This document shows, in pieces, positions 38,500-50,041 of a stretch of 64,000 nt of DNA. The notes under the pieces were generated by a model, which saw only the letters and a list, made by a program, of their open reading frames with translations, was not told where the DNA came from and searched no databases. This stretch comes from Carya illinoinensis. Its lineage: Eukaryota > Streptophyta > Magnoliopsida > Fagales > Juglandaceae. Position numbers and translations under genes: made by a program. Within the stretch, counting starts at the first letter, position 1; each line of letters starts with the position of its first letter. Location: contig NC_056762.1 in assembly GCF_018687715.1 (NCBI RefSeq), positions 41,764,520-41,828,519 of the forward strand, read 5' to 3'.

Positions 38500-38525
38500 G
38501 AGTAGTTCTACGGAGCATCCACTGT
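38500..38525 (+). repeat. Left TIR of the MULE
   Basis: Outer end GAGTAGTTCTACGGAGCATC; it continues with looser similarity to about 38557. Confidence 0.8.
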
Positions 38526-40004
38526 AGCAGTGCACTCAGTGCACTCACTACGTGGATGATACTGTAGTAAATAATTTAAAAAAAAAAACCCAAAACATGC
38601 GTTTTGATGGGTTTTGAAAGTTTGTTTCTTTGCATTCAAAATCACCCTGCGAAATTGCTGGCCTCCTCCCTCGATAGCAACCCGCGCTAGGTTCGACGTA
38701 CCCAGCTCCACCAGTCAACACCGGTTTTCTCGTCAGCGCCACCGAATGAAGGTCGTCCCTCTGGCCAACGCCTCTGCTCCCTGCAAGCTTGTTGAATAGA
38801 TTAGTAATTGTGTGCATCCAGCGACAGTGCTCTGGTGGAGGAAGGTTTCGCCGGCGCCCCTACTCTCGCCGTTAGTTAAGAGTCTAAGGTCCATTTTTTC
38901 TTCCATATAGAACTTTGTTCTTGTGTACTGAGATAGGTGAATCTAGGGTTTTATGAGATGGATGTTGCGGGTTTTAGGGCATGGAGAAAAAATTATTTTG
39001 TGTTTTTATTTTTCTGAACTTGTTGTTCATGATGGAAAGGTTCCGATTTTGTTTATTTTTTACCTTTAGTTTGCTGTTTCCGCATGGGGATACTGACTGC
39101 ATTTTAGCTGGTATACGGGCAATGGATTTCTGCATCACGCACATTACATGATGGCCTGTTGTTGGATTTCTCTGTTGGGCCCCTGAAGATCACTTCCTGA
39201 ACTTTCTTCAATGGATAGATGTAATGAAACCGTGCAAAAAATAGGAAACTCTCTGGCATAAATGAATGACATGATGAAGTTTTAAAAATGAATGGTAAAT
39301 AGAATATGAACACAGATTTCAACTTCCTGTCGAGTGAAAAACACCACATAGAAATTTTTTATTATGTCGAGTGAAAAACACCACACTTATTGTAATTGAT
39401 TTTATCAAAATATATACAAGTGTACATATTCTATTTTAAGAAGGAATGCTAAACTCATATTCTATTTTAAGTTGGAATACTACACTTAAGCCTACAATTA
39501 CTAAGCATTTAGCTAATAAATATGTAGCTGTTACAGAGTATTTGGCTGCTGTTACATGTACATTTTCAGCCTTAAATCAGGTCTTGTGAGCTTGATCTTG
39601 ATTTTCTTGATTTGTGGTGTGGTGTCTTCCCTTATATGGCATTCACACATGCAACGGATTTATATGAGCTGGATAAATAAATATTTGGTTCTGCATCCAA
39701 TATTATTTACTTCAGATTTATTTACACCATAAGTTTGAAAGTTTTTACAACAGATTAATGTTTAAGAGTAAATAAAACGATTCAAGGCCATTTTAAGTTG
39801 GAAAAAATGTGTGCTTTAATAAGGACAGATGAAGTAATTGTTCTTGGGTTCCACACACAAGGAACCCTTTATTTTGAGAATTCTCTACAAGACAACTTGA
39901 ACTTTTTTATAATAATGCACACTAATGATAACGCACAGTTTTGTAATTAAAGGCATCTTATATAGTTATTTGGCTTCAGCTAGCCTATCCCATCAAAAAG
40001 TGCT

Positions 40005-40007
<3 letters not shown>
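38526..40007. other. Left interior of the MULE, no recognised gene
   Basis: Contains a GC-richer patch (about 38640-38880) that could be transcribed leader sequence, and a direct repeat of TGTCGAGTGAAAAACACCAC at 39328 and 39366. No protein domain is recognised. Confidence 0.45.

Positions 40008-40052
<45 letters not shown>
40008..40052. repeat. (TA)n microsatellite beside the Athila insertion site
   Basis: A TA tract of about 45 bases, 11 bases before the Athila left LTR. In the pre-insertion sequence it would have lain close to the (TG)n-(GA)n run now at 49697-49729. Confidence 0.95.
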
Positions 40053-40055
<3 letters not shown>

Positions 40056-40063
40056 CGGGCCAT

Positions 40064-41366
40064 TGATGACTTGTAAAATTTCGTATTGCAAATTTACAAG
40101 ATCGTTCGAGCGGAGGCTTTAGGCCGCTCAAGCGAATTCAGGCAGATTCAAATGCTCGATTGCCGCTCGACAGATCGCTCGAGCGGGTTGCGGGAAAACA
40201 AAGATCGCTCGAGCGGAGGCTTTTGGCCGCTCGAGCGAAATCAAACAGAGTTGAACGCTCGATGTTCACTCGATAAGCTGCTTGAGCGAATGTAGGCAGA
40301 GTCGAACGCTCGATGCTCGCTCGAACGAATACCGTATTTTTTCAGATCTAGGGTTTTCCGCCGTCAAAGCATATAAAATGGATTTTTCACCATATGGCTG
40401 TACCTTTTGATTGGAGAACACTTTTGGGACAGAAAAACACAGATAGAAGGATTCAAATAATCTGTTTTGGAGAGGGAAGTCCATACAGTGCACGTACGTT
40501 GGAATCATACACAAGCACAAACGGGAGAAAAGCATTGAAACATTTCCTTGAGTTTTTGAAGACGAGTTGCGGCTGCGAGGAGTATTTTTTAGCGTTTATT
40601 TTCTTCCAATATTCTCAGAACAATTATGATGAATTCGTTTATGTTGAATTCCTTTTCTAGCATGAGCTAAATTTTATTTATTTTAGGAAAACGATATAAC
40701 CTAGTTCCGAACTATGCTTGATTGTCTATGCTAATTTAAGGCAATTCTCTCTTTATTTATCTGATTTATTCTGAATTTATTACTTCTAATTAACTGGCCA
40801 TTGATTAGATGATATTTAATCTTGTGATTTGCTATCGAAAGAGGGAATCATAGGGTAGATCTTGAATATTTCAGCATAGGTAAGTATAGAGATCGAAAGT
40901 CTTGTATGAACCTATGTAGTAATTAAATCATTGGTCTTATTGCTTTCTTGATTATTTAATTTGTATATTCTTATGCGAATTAATAAACAAGAATAATTTC
41001 CAATCGACTATCGAAAGAAGCTTTTGGATGAATTAGAGATTTGCTAATAGACAAAAAGAATTAAATTAAATTAGTTGGATGAGTAAAGCATAGTGAAGAA
41101 TTAGGTGAAATTGGTTTCCTAAAGGTTTTCTTTCCCATTAATTTGATCTTCGAACGTCAGTTTTATTTCCTTTGCGTATTTCTCTTTGAGTCGATTTTAG
41201 TTTAAATTGCAACTACAAAAATCTTAGTGATTCCTTTAGATAAAATCGAGATTAGTATAATTTTAGTATTTGGCAAAAGTAATGTACCAATTCCTGAGAA
41301 CGATACTCTTCTTATCACTTTATTATAAAACTACGATACTGTGCACTTGCAGTTTTGCACTGGTCA
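40064..41366 (+). repeat. 5' LTR of the Athila element
   Basis: 1303 bp. The first 270 bases hold an array of GCTCGAGC/CGCTCGAGCG-type palindromes. The remainder is shared with the 3' LTR and ends just before the tRNA-Asp primer-binding site. Confidence 0.92.
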
Positions 41367-41373
41367 AGTTTTT

Positions 41374-41391
41374 TGGCGCCGTTGCCGGGGA
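41374..41391 (+). other. Primer-binding site, tRNA-Asp
   Basis: TGGCGCCGTTGCCGGGGA pairs with the 3' terminus of plant tRNA-Asp including CCA, starting 8 bases after the LTR end. Confidence 0.85.
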
Positions 41392-41510
41392 TTGGTTTAT
41401 TCTTATTCTTTTTGTCAATATCGATACTAAGTAATCTTGGTTTTAATTTAGAATTTTATTTTAAATTGTTCTTATATTTTATTGTTCTACAGGTGTGTTT
41501 TTGATGTTGG

Positions 41511-42746
41511 ATGCACCGTGCTAGATCTCGTGATATTATTCATTTTGATTCAAAGATTGAAAGAACTCTTAGACCACGAAGAAAAAATAAGATACTAGCT
41601 ATGGCTGAAAAAGAAAATGAGGCACTGCCACGCACCTTGAAGGACTATGTACGTCCAGTTGTAAATGGAAATTACTCGAGTATAAAGTGCCAGACTATCA
41701 ATGCCAACAACTTTGAGGTCAAACCAGCTTTGATTAGTATGGTGTAGCAGGCTCAATTCAGCGGATCACCACTTGATGATCCTAATATTCATTTGGCAAT
41801 GTTCCTGGAGATTTGCGACACTGTAAAGATCAATGGTGTTACTGAAGACACCATGAGACTGAGATTATTTCCTTTTTCTTTGAGGGACAACGCTAGAGGT
41901 TGGCTACAATCTCTACAATCGGGAAGCATCACTAGTTGGTAAGACATGACTGAGAAGTTTCTTGATAAATTCTTTCCTCCTGCAAAAACAGCCCAACTCA
42001 GGAGTGAGATTGGTCAATTCAAGCAAAATGATTTTGAGTCACTCTATGAAGCGTGGGAAATGTATAAGGACTTGGTTTGACATTGCCCACAACATGGATT
42101 GCCAGATTGGTTACAATTTCAGATGTTCTATAATGGGTTAAATGGGCAAACTCAAACTATAGTTGATGCTACTTCTGGTGGAACTTTGATGTCAAAGACA
42201 GCTGATGGTGCTACTGCCCTTTTGGAAAAAATGGCTTCAAACAACTATCAATGGCCAACTGAGAGGACTTTGACTAAGAAAGTTGCTGGAATTCATGACT
42301 TGGAGCCGATAGTAGCCCTTTCAGCTCAAGTTGCTACTCTATCTCATCATATTTCAGCCTTGACAACACAAAGGATACCACAAAATACTGAATATGTTGC
42401 ATCTACAAGTATGATAGTTCCAAGTAATGAAGCGAGTCAAGAACAAGTTCAATACATCAACAATCGGAACTACAACTATCGTGGTAATCATATGCCAAAT
42501 TACTATCATCCAGGGCTTCGAAATCATGAGAATTTGTCATATGGAAATACAAAGAACGTGTTGCAACCTCAACCTCCTCCAGGATTTGATAGCCAACCAA
42601 GCGAGAAGAAGATGTCACTTGAGGATGCCATGGTTTCCTTTGTTCAGGACACCAATGCAAGATTTAAAAAGACTGATTCACGATTGGATAACATTGAGAC
42701 TTATTGTAGCAATATGGGAGCTACTATGAAGAATCTTGAAGTGTAA
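41511..42746 (+). pseudogene. Athila gag relic
   Basis: One frame runs from the ATG at 41511 to 42746 with only three internal stops: TAG at 41745, TAA at 41940 and TGA at 42078. It shows the retrotransposon gag core (LRLFPFSLRDNARGWLQSL; FYNGLNGQTQTIVDA). Each stop is one C-to-T change away from Gln or Arg. A short frame break separates it from the protease region. Confidence 0.85.
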
Positions 42747-42979
42747 ATTGGGCAACTAGCCACCACCATTAATGCCCAACAAAGAGGAGCTTTTCCTAGC
42801 AACACTGAAGTGAATCCAAAGGACAATGCAAGACCATCACACTTAGGAGTGGAAAAGAAATTAAGAGGTCACAATTAAAGGAGAGCAAGACCACCACTAC
42901 CGCTGCGAACATTAATGGCCAAAGTAAAGATCAAGTAGAAGAAGAGGAGATTGTCAATGATACACTAAGAGAGGCAGAC

Positions 42980-45900
42980 TTGCCTCCAGCAATTTCATTT
43001 CCTAACAATCCTCCTATTCTTGCTCCTCCACTTCCTTATCCTCAGCGTTTTCAAAAGCAAAAATTAGATAAGCAATTTTCTAAGTTTTTGGATATTTTTA
43101 AGAAAATTCACATAAATATTCCTTTTGCAGATGTCTTGGAACAAATGCCAAATTATGTCAAATTTCTGAAGGACATAATTTCCAAGAAGAGAAGGTTGGA
43201 GGAGTTTGAAACAGTGAAGCTTTTTGAAGAATGCAGTGCCATTCTTCAAAAGAAATTGCCTCAAAAATTAAAAGATCCGGGGAGTTTCACTTTACCTTGC
43301 ACTATTGAAAATTCATTTTTTGATAGAGTTTTATGTGATCTTGGTGCTAACATTAATCTTATGCCACTTTCTGTTTGCAGGAAATTAGGAATTGGAGAGA
43401 TGAACTAAACAACAATTTCTTTGCAACTAGCGGATCAGTCCATCAAGTATCCACCTGGAATCATAGAAGATGTATTGGTAAAGGTGGATAAATTTATCTT
43501 CCCTGCTGATTTTGTAGTGTTAGACATGGAAGAAGATGAAGAGGTCCCTCTAATTCTTGGCTACGAGAAGAGTTTTGATTGATGTTCAAAAGGGTGAATT
43601 AACATTGAGAGTTAATAAGGAAGAAGTTATGTTTAATATCTACCAAGCCATGAAATTTTCAGAAGATCCAAGTACTTGCTTTCGAGTTGATGTCATTAAG
43701 CAATGTGTAGAAGAGACATTTCAAGAAAATATGCCATCCGATCATCTAGAACGATCATTGCAGTAGGTTACATCACTTAATAATGAAGTGGGGAAGCTAG
43801 AGCCGGTGGTACCAAAGATTGATTCTATGAAAGCGGAAGAATAGATTCAGCAAAATACAACTCCGGAGTTGAAGCAATTACTTGAGCATCTTCACTATGC
43901 ATTCTTGGGTGATAGTAATACATTTCTAGTGATTGTTGCTACATCACTCACACCCGAAGAAGAGGAAAAGTTGCTGCGTGTATTGAGGGAGCATAGAACA
44001 GCCTTGGGATGGACTATTTTTGACATAAATGGAATAAGTCTCTCCATTTGCATGCACAAGATTTTAATGGAGAAGCTTTACAAACTAACGATCGAGTACC
44101 AAAGAAGATTAAATCCAGCAATGAAGGAAGTTGTGAGAGCTGAAATTTTGAAATTCCTTAATGCTGGAATCATTTATGTTATTTCAGACAGCTCATGGAT
44201 AAGTCCAGTACAAGTTGTACCAAAGAAGGGTGAAATTACGGTGGTGAAAAATGACAATAATGAGTTCATTCCTACAAGAACGGTCACAGGATGACGTGTA
44301 TGCATGGATTACCACAAGTTGAATAAAGAAACAAGAAAGGATCATTTTCCGCTTCCATTCATTGATCAAATGTTGGATCGATTGGCTGGGTACTCCTACT
44401 ATTGCTTTTTAGATGGTTATTCGGAATATAATCAAATTGCCATAACTCCTGAAGATCAAGAGAAAACTACATTCACATGCCCCTATGGAACATTTACTTT
44501 TAGGAGGATGCCCTTTGGATTGTACAACGCCGCTGCGACATTTCAACGTTGCATGATGGCTATCTTTTCTGATATGGTGGAAGATATAATGGAAGTTTTC
44601 ATGGATGACTTTTCATTTTTGGTACATTTTTTTATCATTGTTTGCATAACTTAGCTCTTGTTTTGCAGAGATGTGAAGATAAAAATCTAGTCCTGAACTG
44701 GGAGAAGTGTCATTTCATGGTTCAAGAAGGAATCGTGCTTGGCCATAGAGTTTCATCTAAAGGAATTGAGATGGATCGAGCCAAAATTGCAACCATAGAA
44801 AAACTACCACCTCCAAAGAATGTGAAGGGAATCAGAAACTTTTTGGGACATGCGGGATTTTATAGAAGATTTATCAAGGATTTTTCTAAACTCTCTAAAC
44901 CTTTATGTAATCTTCTTGAGAAAAATTCTGCATTTGACTTTGATGCTGTTTGCTTGCAGGCCCTTAATGCAATCAAGGAGAAATTAATTTCAGCACCAAT
45001 TGTGATTGTGCCTGATTGGAGTAAGCCTTTTGAAATTATGTGCGATGCAAGTGACTATGCAATTGGAGTAGTGTTGGGACAAATGCGAGACAAACTGTTT
45101 AGAGCCATCTATTATGCAAGTCGGACATTGAATGAAACTCAATTGAATTATAAGACAATTGAGAAGGAGATGCTTGCTGTGGTGTTTGCTTGTGACAAAT
45201 TTCGATCTTACCTCATTGGTACAAAAGTAATAGTGTTCACTGATCATAATTCGTTGGATCCTCATTCTTCAAGAATTTGATTTGGAGATTCGAGATAAGA
45301 AAGGAAGTGAAAATTTAGTGGCTGATCACCTCTCTCGGTTAGAGCAAGAGGAAGAAAAACCAGATTCAGTGATCCAAGAGGCATTCCCTGATGAGCAGTT
45401 GTTTGCATGTGAGATCAAGATTCCGTGGTATGCTGATATTGTTAACTACCTAGCTTGTAAAGTTTTACCACCTGATCTTACTTACCATCAACGCAAGAAG
45501 TTTTTGCATGATGTGAATTATTATCTTTGGGATGAGCCTTTGTTGTTCAAAAGATGCTCAGATCAAATCATTCGAAGATGTGTGTCGGAAGAAGAGATGC
45601 AAGACATCCTCCATCATTGCCATTCCTCATCATATGGAGGACACTTTGGAGCCACCCGTACAGCAGCTAAGGTACTTCAAAGTGGGTTCTTTTGGCCTTT
45701 TATTTTTCGTGATAGTTACACTTTGGTGAAAACTTGTGACCGGTGCCAACGTATGGGGAATATTTCAAGGCGTCATGAGTCACCACTGAAAGGTATTTTA
45801 GAAATTGAGTTGTTTGATGTTTGGGGAATAGATTTTATGGGGCATTTTCCTCATTCTTTTGGTTTTGCTTATATCTTATTAGTAGTTGACTATGTGTCAA

Positions 45901-46712
45901 AATGAGTGGAAGCAATTGCTACAATAACAAATGATGCAAAGGTAGTGTTCAAATTTTTGTACAAGAATATATTCACAAGATTTGGCACTTCACGAGCTAT
46001 TATTAGTGATGAAGGGACTCACTTTTGCAACAAATTGTTTGATAATCTTCTTTCTAAATATGGTGTAAAGCATAAGATAGCACTTGCTTACCATCCTCAA
46101 ACTAATGGCCAAGCTGAAATTTCAAATAGAGAAATCAAGAACATCCTTGAAAAGACCGTCAAAACCAATAGAAAGGATTGGGTGAAGAAGCTTGATGATG
46201 CTTTGTGGGCATACCGTATAGCCTGTAAAACACTTATCGGGATGTCTCCATACCGATTAGTGTTTGGAAAGGTATGTCATCTTCCTGTGAAGTTGGAGCA
46301 TAGAGCTTATTGGACTGTAAAAAAGTTTAACTTTGATTTGAAGGCAGCAGGTGAAAAGCGACTTCTTCAATTGAATGAGATGGAAGAGTTCCAGAATGAT
46401 GCATATGAAAATGCAAAGATCTATAAAGAAAGGACGAATAAGTGGCATGACAAACAGATTCTTAGGTGAGAGTTTGCACCAGGACAACAAGTTTTACTCT
46501 TCAATTCACGACTCAAACTCTTCCCAGGAAAGTTAAAATCAAGATGGACAGGTCCTTATACAATTCATGAAGTTTTCTCTTTTGGAGCAGTAGATTTGAA
46601 GGACAAGACAGAGAATATTTTTAGAATTAATGGTCAGAGATTGAAGCATTACTATGAAGAACAAGCGGAGAGGAAGTATGCATTTATTCCTCTTGGAGAT
46701 CCCAATGGATGA
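42980..46712 (+). pseudogene. Athila protease-RT-RNase H-integrase relic
   Basis: The protease core DLGANINLMPLSVCRKLGI is at about 43338-43395. RT runs from about 44100 (SSWISPVQVVPKKG) through CMDYHKLNKETRKDHFPLPF, with FMDDFS (a YVDD-type site, Tyr to Phe) at about 44602. A frame change near 44620-44660 follows, then the Ty3 connection and RNase H (FEIMCDASDYAIGVVLGQ). The integrase zinc finger (HCHSSSYGGHFG ... CDRCQ) and catalytic core ([18 protein letters not shown], and the Glu in [13 protein letters not shown]) lie at about 45610-46260. Premature stops at 44292, 45903 and 46467 are TGG- or CGA-derived TGA codons. It is inactive. Confidence 0.88.
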
Positions 46713-46971
46713 AAATTGAAAAGTCTGGCTGTAGATTTTAAAACAAGCGCTTATGAGAGATAACCCATAGATCTATCTTTCATTCTGTCATTTATTTTAT
46801 TATCTTTATTTATTAGTTTTAATAATTTAATTTTTGATGCAGCTTTATTTAGCATGAATAAAGAGCTGAAAAATTTTAAACTACGGAAGATTCATCATGA
46901 AACCAGTGAAGTTCCTTTTATTTCTTTAATCCTTTTTATTTTTGCATTACAATGAGGACATTGTTTAGTTT

Positions 46972-46985
46972 AAGTTTGGGGGTGT
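46972..46985 (+). other. Internal polypurine-like motif
   Basis: AAGTTTGGGGGTGT. A near copy, AAGTTTGAGGGTATT, lies immediately before the 3' LTR (48353-48367), where the plus-strand primer is expected. Confidence 0.5.
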
Positions 46986-48352
46986 AAACTCCTATAGTTA
47001 TTTGATCCTCTTGTTTTCTAAGTCTTGGGTTGTTGATGGGTTGTCTGATTCTCTTACCAAGCATCCATTGGAGTAAGATTTAATTCTCTATGATTCTGAA
47101 ATTTGTGATTGAAGATGGTTTTGAGAGAAATTTTCAAAAATTTCTTTTATGTCAAGTGGAGTTTTGTGGGTAATTTGGTTTAAATCTTTGACCTTGAATA
47201 TAATTGAGCACATAGTCATTTTTCTCTTATTCCATTTTGCTTATGAAGAGAAGAAGTTGAATTAATTGAAAGAGAGAAGTTCGATTTTGCTTTACTCTAG
47301 AATCCGTTGATGGGTTCTTGAGGAGAAATCCTAGTTGAGACCAAATATTAGAGAAATGATCTAGGCGTTTCTTTGGCATAACCAAAAAACTTTTCCAGCC
47401 GCCCTAAATATCATGCCATCATTACATGATGTGTTTCCATAGTCAACCCCATTGAGCCTTCATAAGCCTTTATTTATTTTTTGAACTACATAAACCATGT
47501 CCGCTTTAAGCCTGAAAAATAATGAATCTACCTTTGATAGTTTGAGAAAATACTTTGGTGGAGAGTTACATTTAAAAGAGAAAATTTGTTTCATAATGAA
47601 CTGTATTATGTTTGCTCTATTTGATCAAAGAAGAAGAAGAAGAAAGAAGAAGAAAGATAGTAAAAAAAAAAAAAAGTGAAAAAAAAAGAGAGAAAAAAAC
47701 AAAAGAAAAAGAAGTCATTAAGCGGAGTATGTATCACCTCAGATTTTGTTAAAGGAATTGTTAGTATTGCTTCAGTGATTACAGCAACAATAATGCCACA
47801 AGTATGAGCATATTGCCAAGAAAGAGCTATGATTTGAATCATGTGGGTATCTCTTTTAGTGTTCTTTTCACTAAGTATTTTTCCAGTTTGTTTTGATTTT
47901 CCATAGCTAGTTCTTTCTTAACCCTCACCCTGTGGCCCATCATTACAACCTTATTAAAGACCTTTTGATCTCTGATTTTTGGTATTGACTACATTAGTAG
48001 ATATGATTTCTGAAAACTGGACTTATGAGGTTAAGTTTTGAGAGAATTCTTCTGATTTTAGTTGTTCTACTTTTATCTGAGTTTGCAGGTGGTTTGAGGT
48101 TAAATTGACTATATCACATGCACACTCAAGGTCTTAGCTTTAGGTTGAAATAAACGCCTAACTCTTGCTTGACAAATTGTAAAATTTTTGATTGATTTTC
48201 TTGTTATCTTTGATGTTAAAAGAGTAAGATACTAGTGATGAAATCTAAATTCATAAAAACTTGGTGAGTGATGATACTTCTCTTTGGGGTCGAGTTGATA
48301 TTGCCTAAAGTATCAATTGCTTTTCTTTTTGTTTGACGACAAACAAAGTTGT

Positions 48353-48367
48353 AAGTTTGAGGGTATT
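48353..48367 (+). other. Polypurine tract before the 3' LTR
   Basis: AAGTTTGAGGGTATT adjoins the 3' LTR start. It is less purine-pure than the internal copy at 46972, perhaps through mutation. Confidence 0.5.
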
Positions 48368-49682
48368 TGATGACTTGTAAAATTTCATATTGCAGATTTA
48401 TAAGATCACTCAAGCGGAAGTTTTAAGCCCCTCGAGCAAATTCAGGCAGATTCAAAAGCTCGACTGCCGCTCGACAATGAGCTTAAGCGGGTTGCGGAAA
48501 AACAAAGATCGCTCGAGCAGAGGTTTTTGGCCGCTCGAGCGAAGTCAGACAGAGTTGAACGCTCGATGTGCGCTCGATAAGCCGCTCGAGAGAATGTAGG
48601 CAGAGTCGAATGCTCGATGCTTGCTCGACACCTCGCTCGAGCGAATACCGTATTTTTCCAGATTTAGGGTTTTCCGCCGTCAGAGCATATAAAAGGAATT
48701 TTTCACCATATGGCCGTACCTTTTGATTGGAGAACACTTTTGGAACTATAAAACACAGTTAGAAGAATTCAAATCATCTGTTTTGGAGAGGGAAGTCCAT
48801 ACATTGCACGTACGTTGGAATCTTACACGAGTACAAACGGAAGAAAAGCATTGAAACATTTCCTTGAGTTTTTGAATACGAGTTGCGGCTGCGAGGAGTA
48901 TTTTTCAGCGTTTATTTTCTTCCAATATTCTCAAAACAATTATGGTGAATTCATTTATGTTGAATTCCTTTTCTAGCATGAGATAAATTTTATTTATTCT
49001 AGGAAAATGATGTAACCTAGTTCCGAACTATGCTTGATTGTCTATGCTAATTTAAGACAATTCTCTCTTTGTTTATCCGATTTATTCTGAGTTTATTACT
49101 TCTAATTAACTGGCCATTGATTAGATGATATTTAATCTTGTGATTTGCTATCGAAAGAGGAAATCATAGGGTAGATCTTGAATATTTCAGCATAGGTAAG
49201 TATAGAGATCGAAAGATTTGTATGAACTTATGTAGTAATTAAATCATTGGTTTTATTGCTTTCTTGATTATTTAATTTGCATATTCTTGTGCGAATTGAT
49301 AAACAAAAATAATTTTCAATTGACTATCGAAAGAAGCTTTTGGATGAATTAGAGATTTGCTAATAGACAAAAAGAATTAAATTAAATTAGTTAGATGAGT
49401 AAAGTATAGTGAAAAATTAGGTGAAATCGATTTCCTAGAAGTTTTCTTTCCCATTAATTTGATCTTCAAACGTTAGTTTTATTTTCTTTGCGTATTTCTC
49501 TTTGAGTCAATTTTAGTTTAAATTACAACTACAAAAATCTTAGTGATTCCTCTAGATAAAATCGAGATTAGTATATTTTTGGTATTTGGCAAAAGTAAGG
49601 TACCAATCCCTGAGGACGATACTCTTCTTATCACTTTATTATAAAACTACAATACTATGCACTTGCAGTTTTGCACCGATCA
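48368..49682 (+). repeat. 3' LTR of the Athila element
   Basis: 1315 bp, homologous along its length to 40064-41366. The palindrome array is partly degraded (for example CGCTCGAGCA at about 48511). Confidence 0.92.
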
Positions 49683-50041
49683 GCCATACATCAAAATGTG
49701 TGTGTGTGAGAAAGAGAGAGAGAGAGAGATGAAGGAAATGAAAGTTCAAATGGGCCATACATGTTTTTTTGTCTTTTCTTGATTAAGGTTGTGGGTTTTT
49801 TCTGGTCTTTTCTTGATTGAATGGGATTATTTTTTTTAACAAATTTACTTGCTTTATGATAGGTAGCTAGAGTCTACTTCTACTTTCTGTAAAGATGTCA
49901 TACCCTATGTCACACAATCCGGTAGAGTTTAACCCATTTGATGATTCATTTCGGGTTCATTTATTTGAATTTTTAAATTCCATACATCTACATTTTATAA
50001 AGTTTAGAGTATTTTACCTAACAATGTGTTTGTTTGAGCAG

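Larger units (their letters stand above)
40064..49682 (+). mobile_element. Complete-length Athila-type Ty3 LTR retrotransposon (decayed)
   Basis: LTRs 40064-41366 and 48368-49682 begin TGATGAC and end in TCA, with a 5-bp TSD GCCAT (40059-40063 and 49683-49687). The primer-binding site TGGCGCCGTTGCCGGGGA (41374-41391) is complementary to the 3' end of tRNA-Asp, typical of Athila. The order gag, protease, RT, RNase H, integrase is Ty3-type. There is no env-like frame; 46713-48351 is non-coding, with an A/GAA-rich patch at about 47630-47710. The two LTRs differ at about 20 places in roughly 340 bases compared by eye, so this is an old insertion, younger than the MULE it sits in. Confidence 0.92.

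Noticed and set aside
46713..48351. env-like gene of the Athila element
   Set aside because: Some Athila elements have an extra frame here, but this stretch has only short broken frames and an A/GAA-rich tract.
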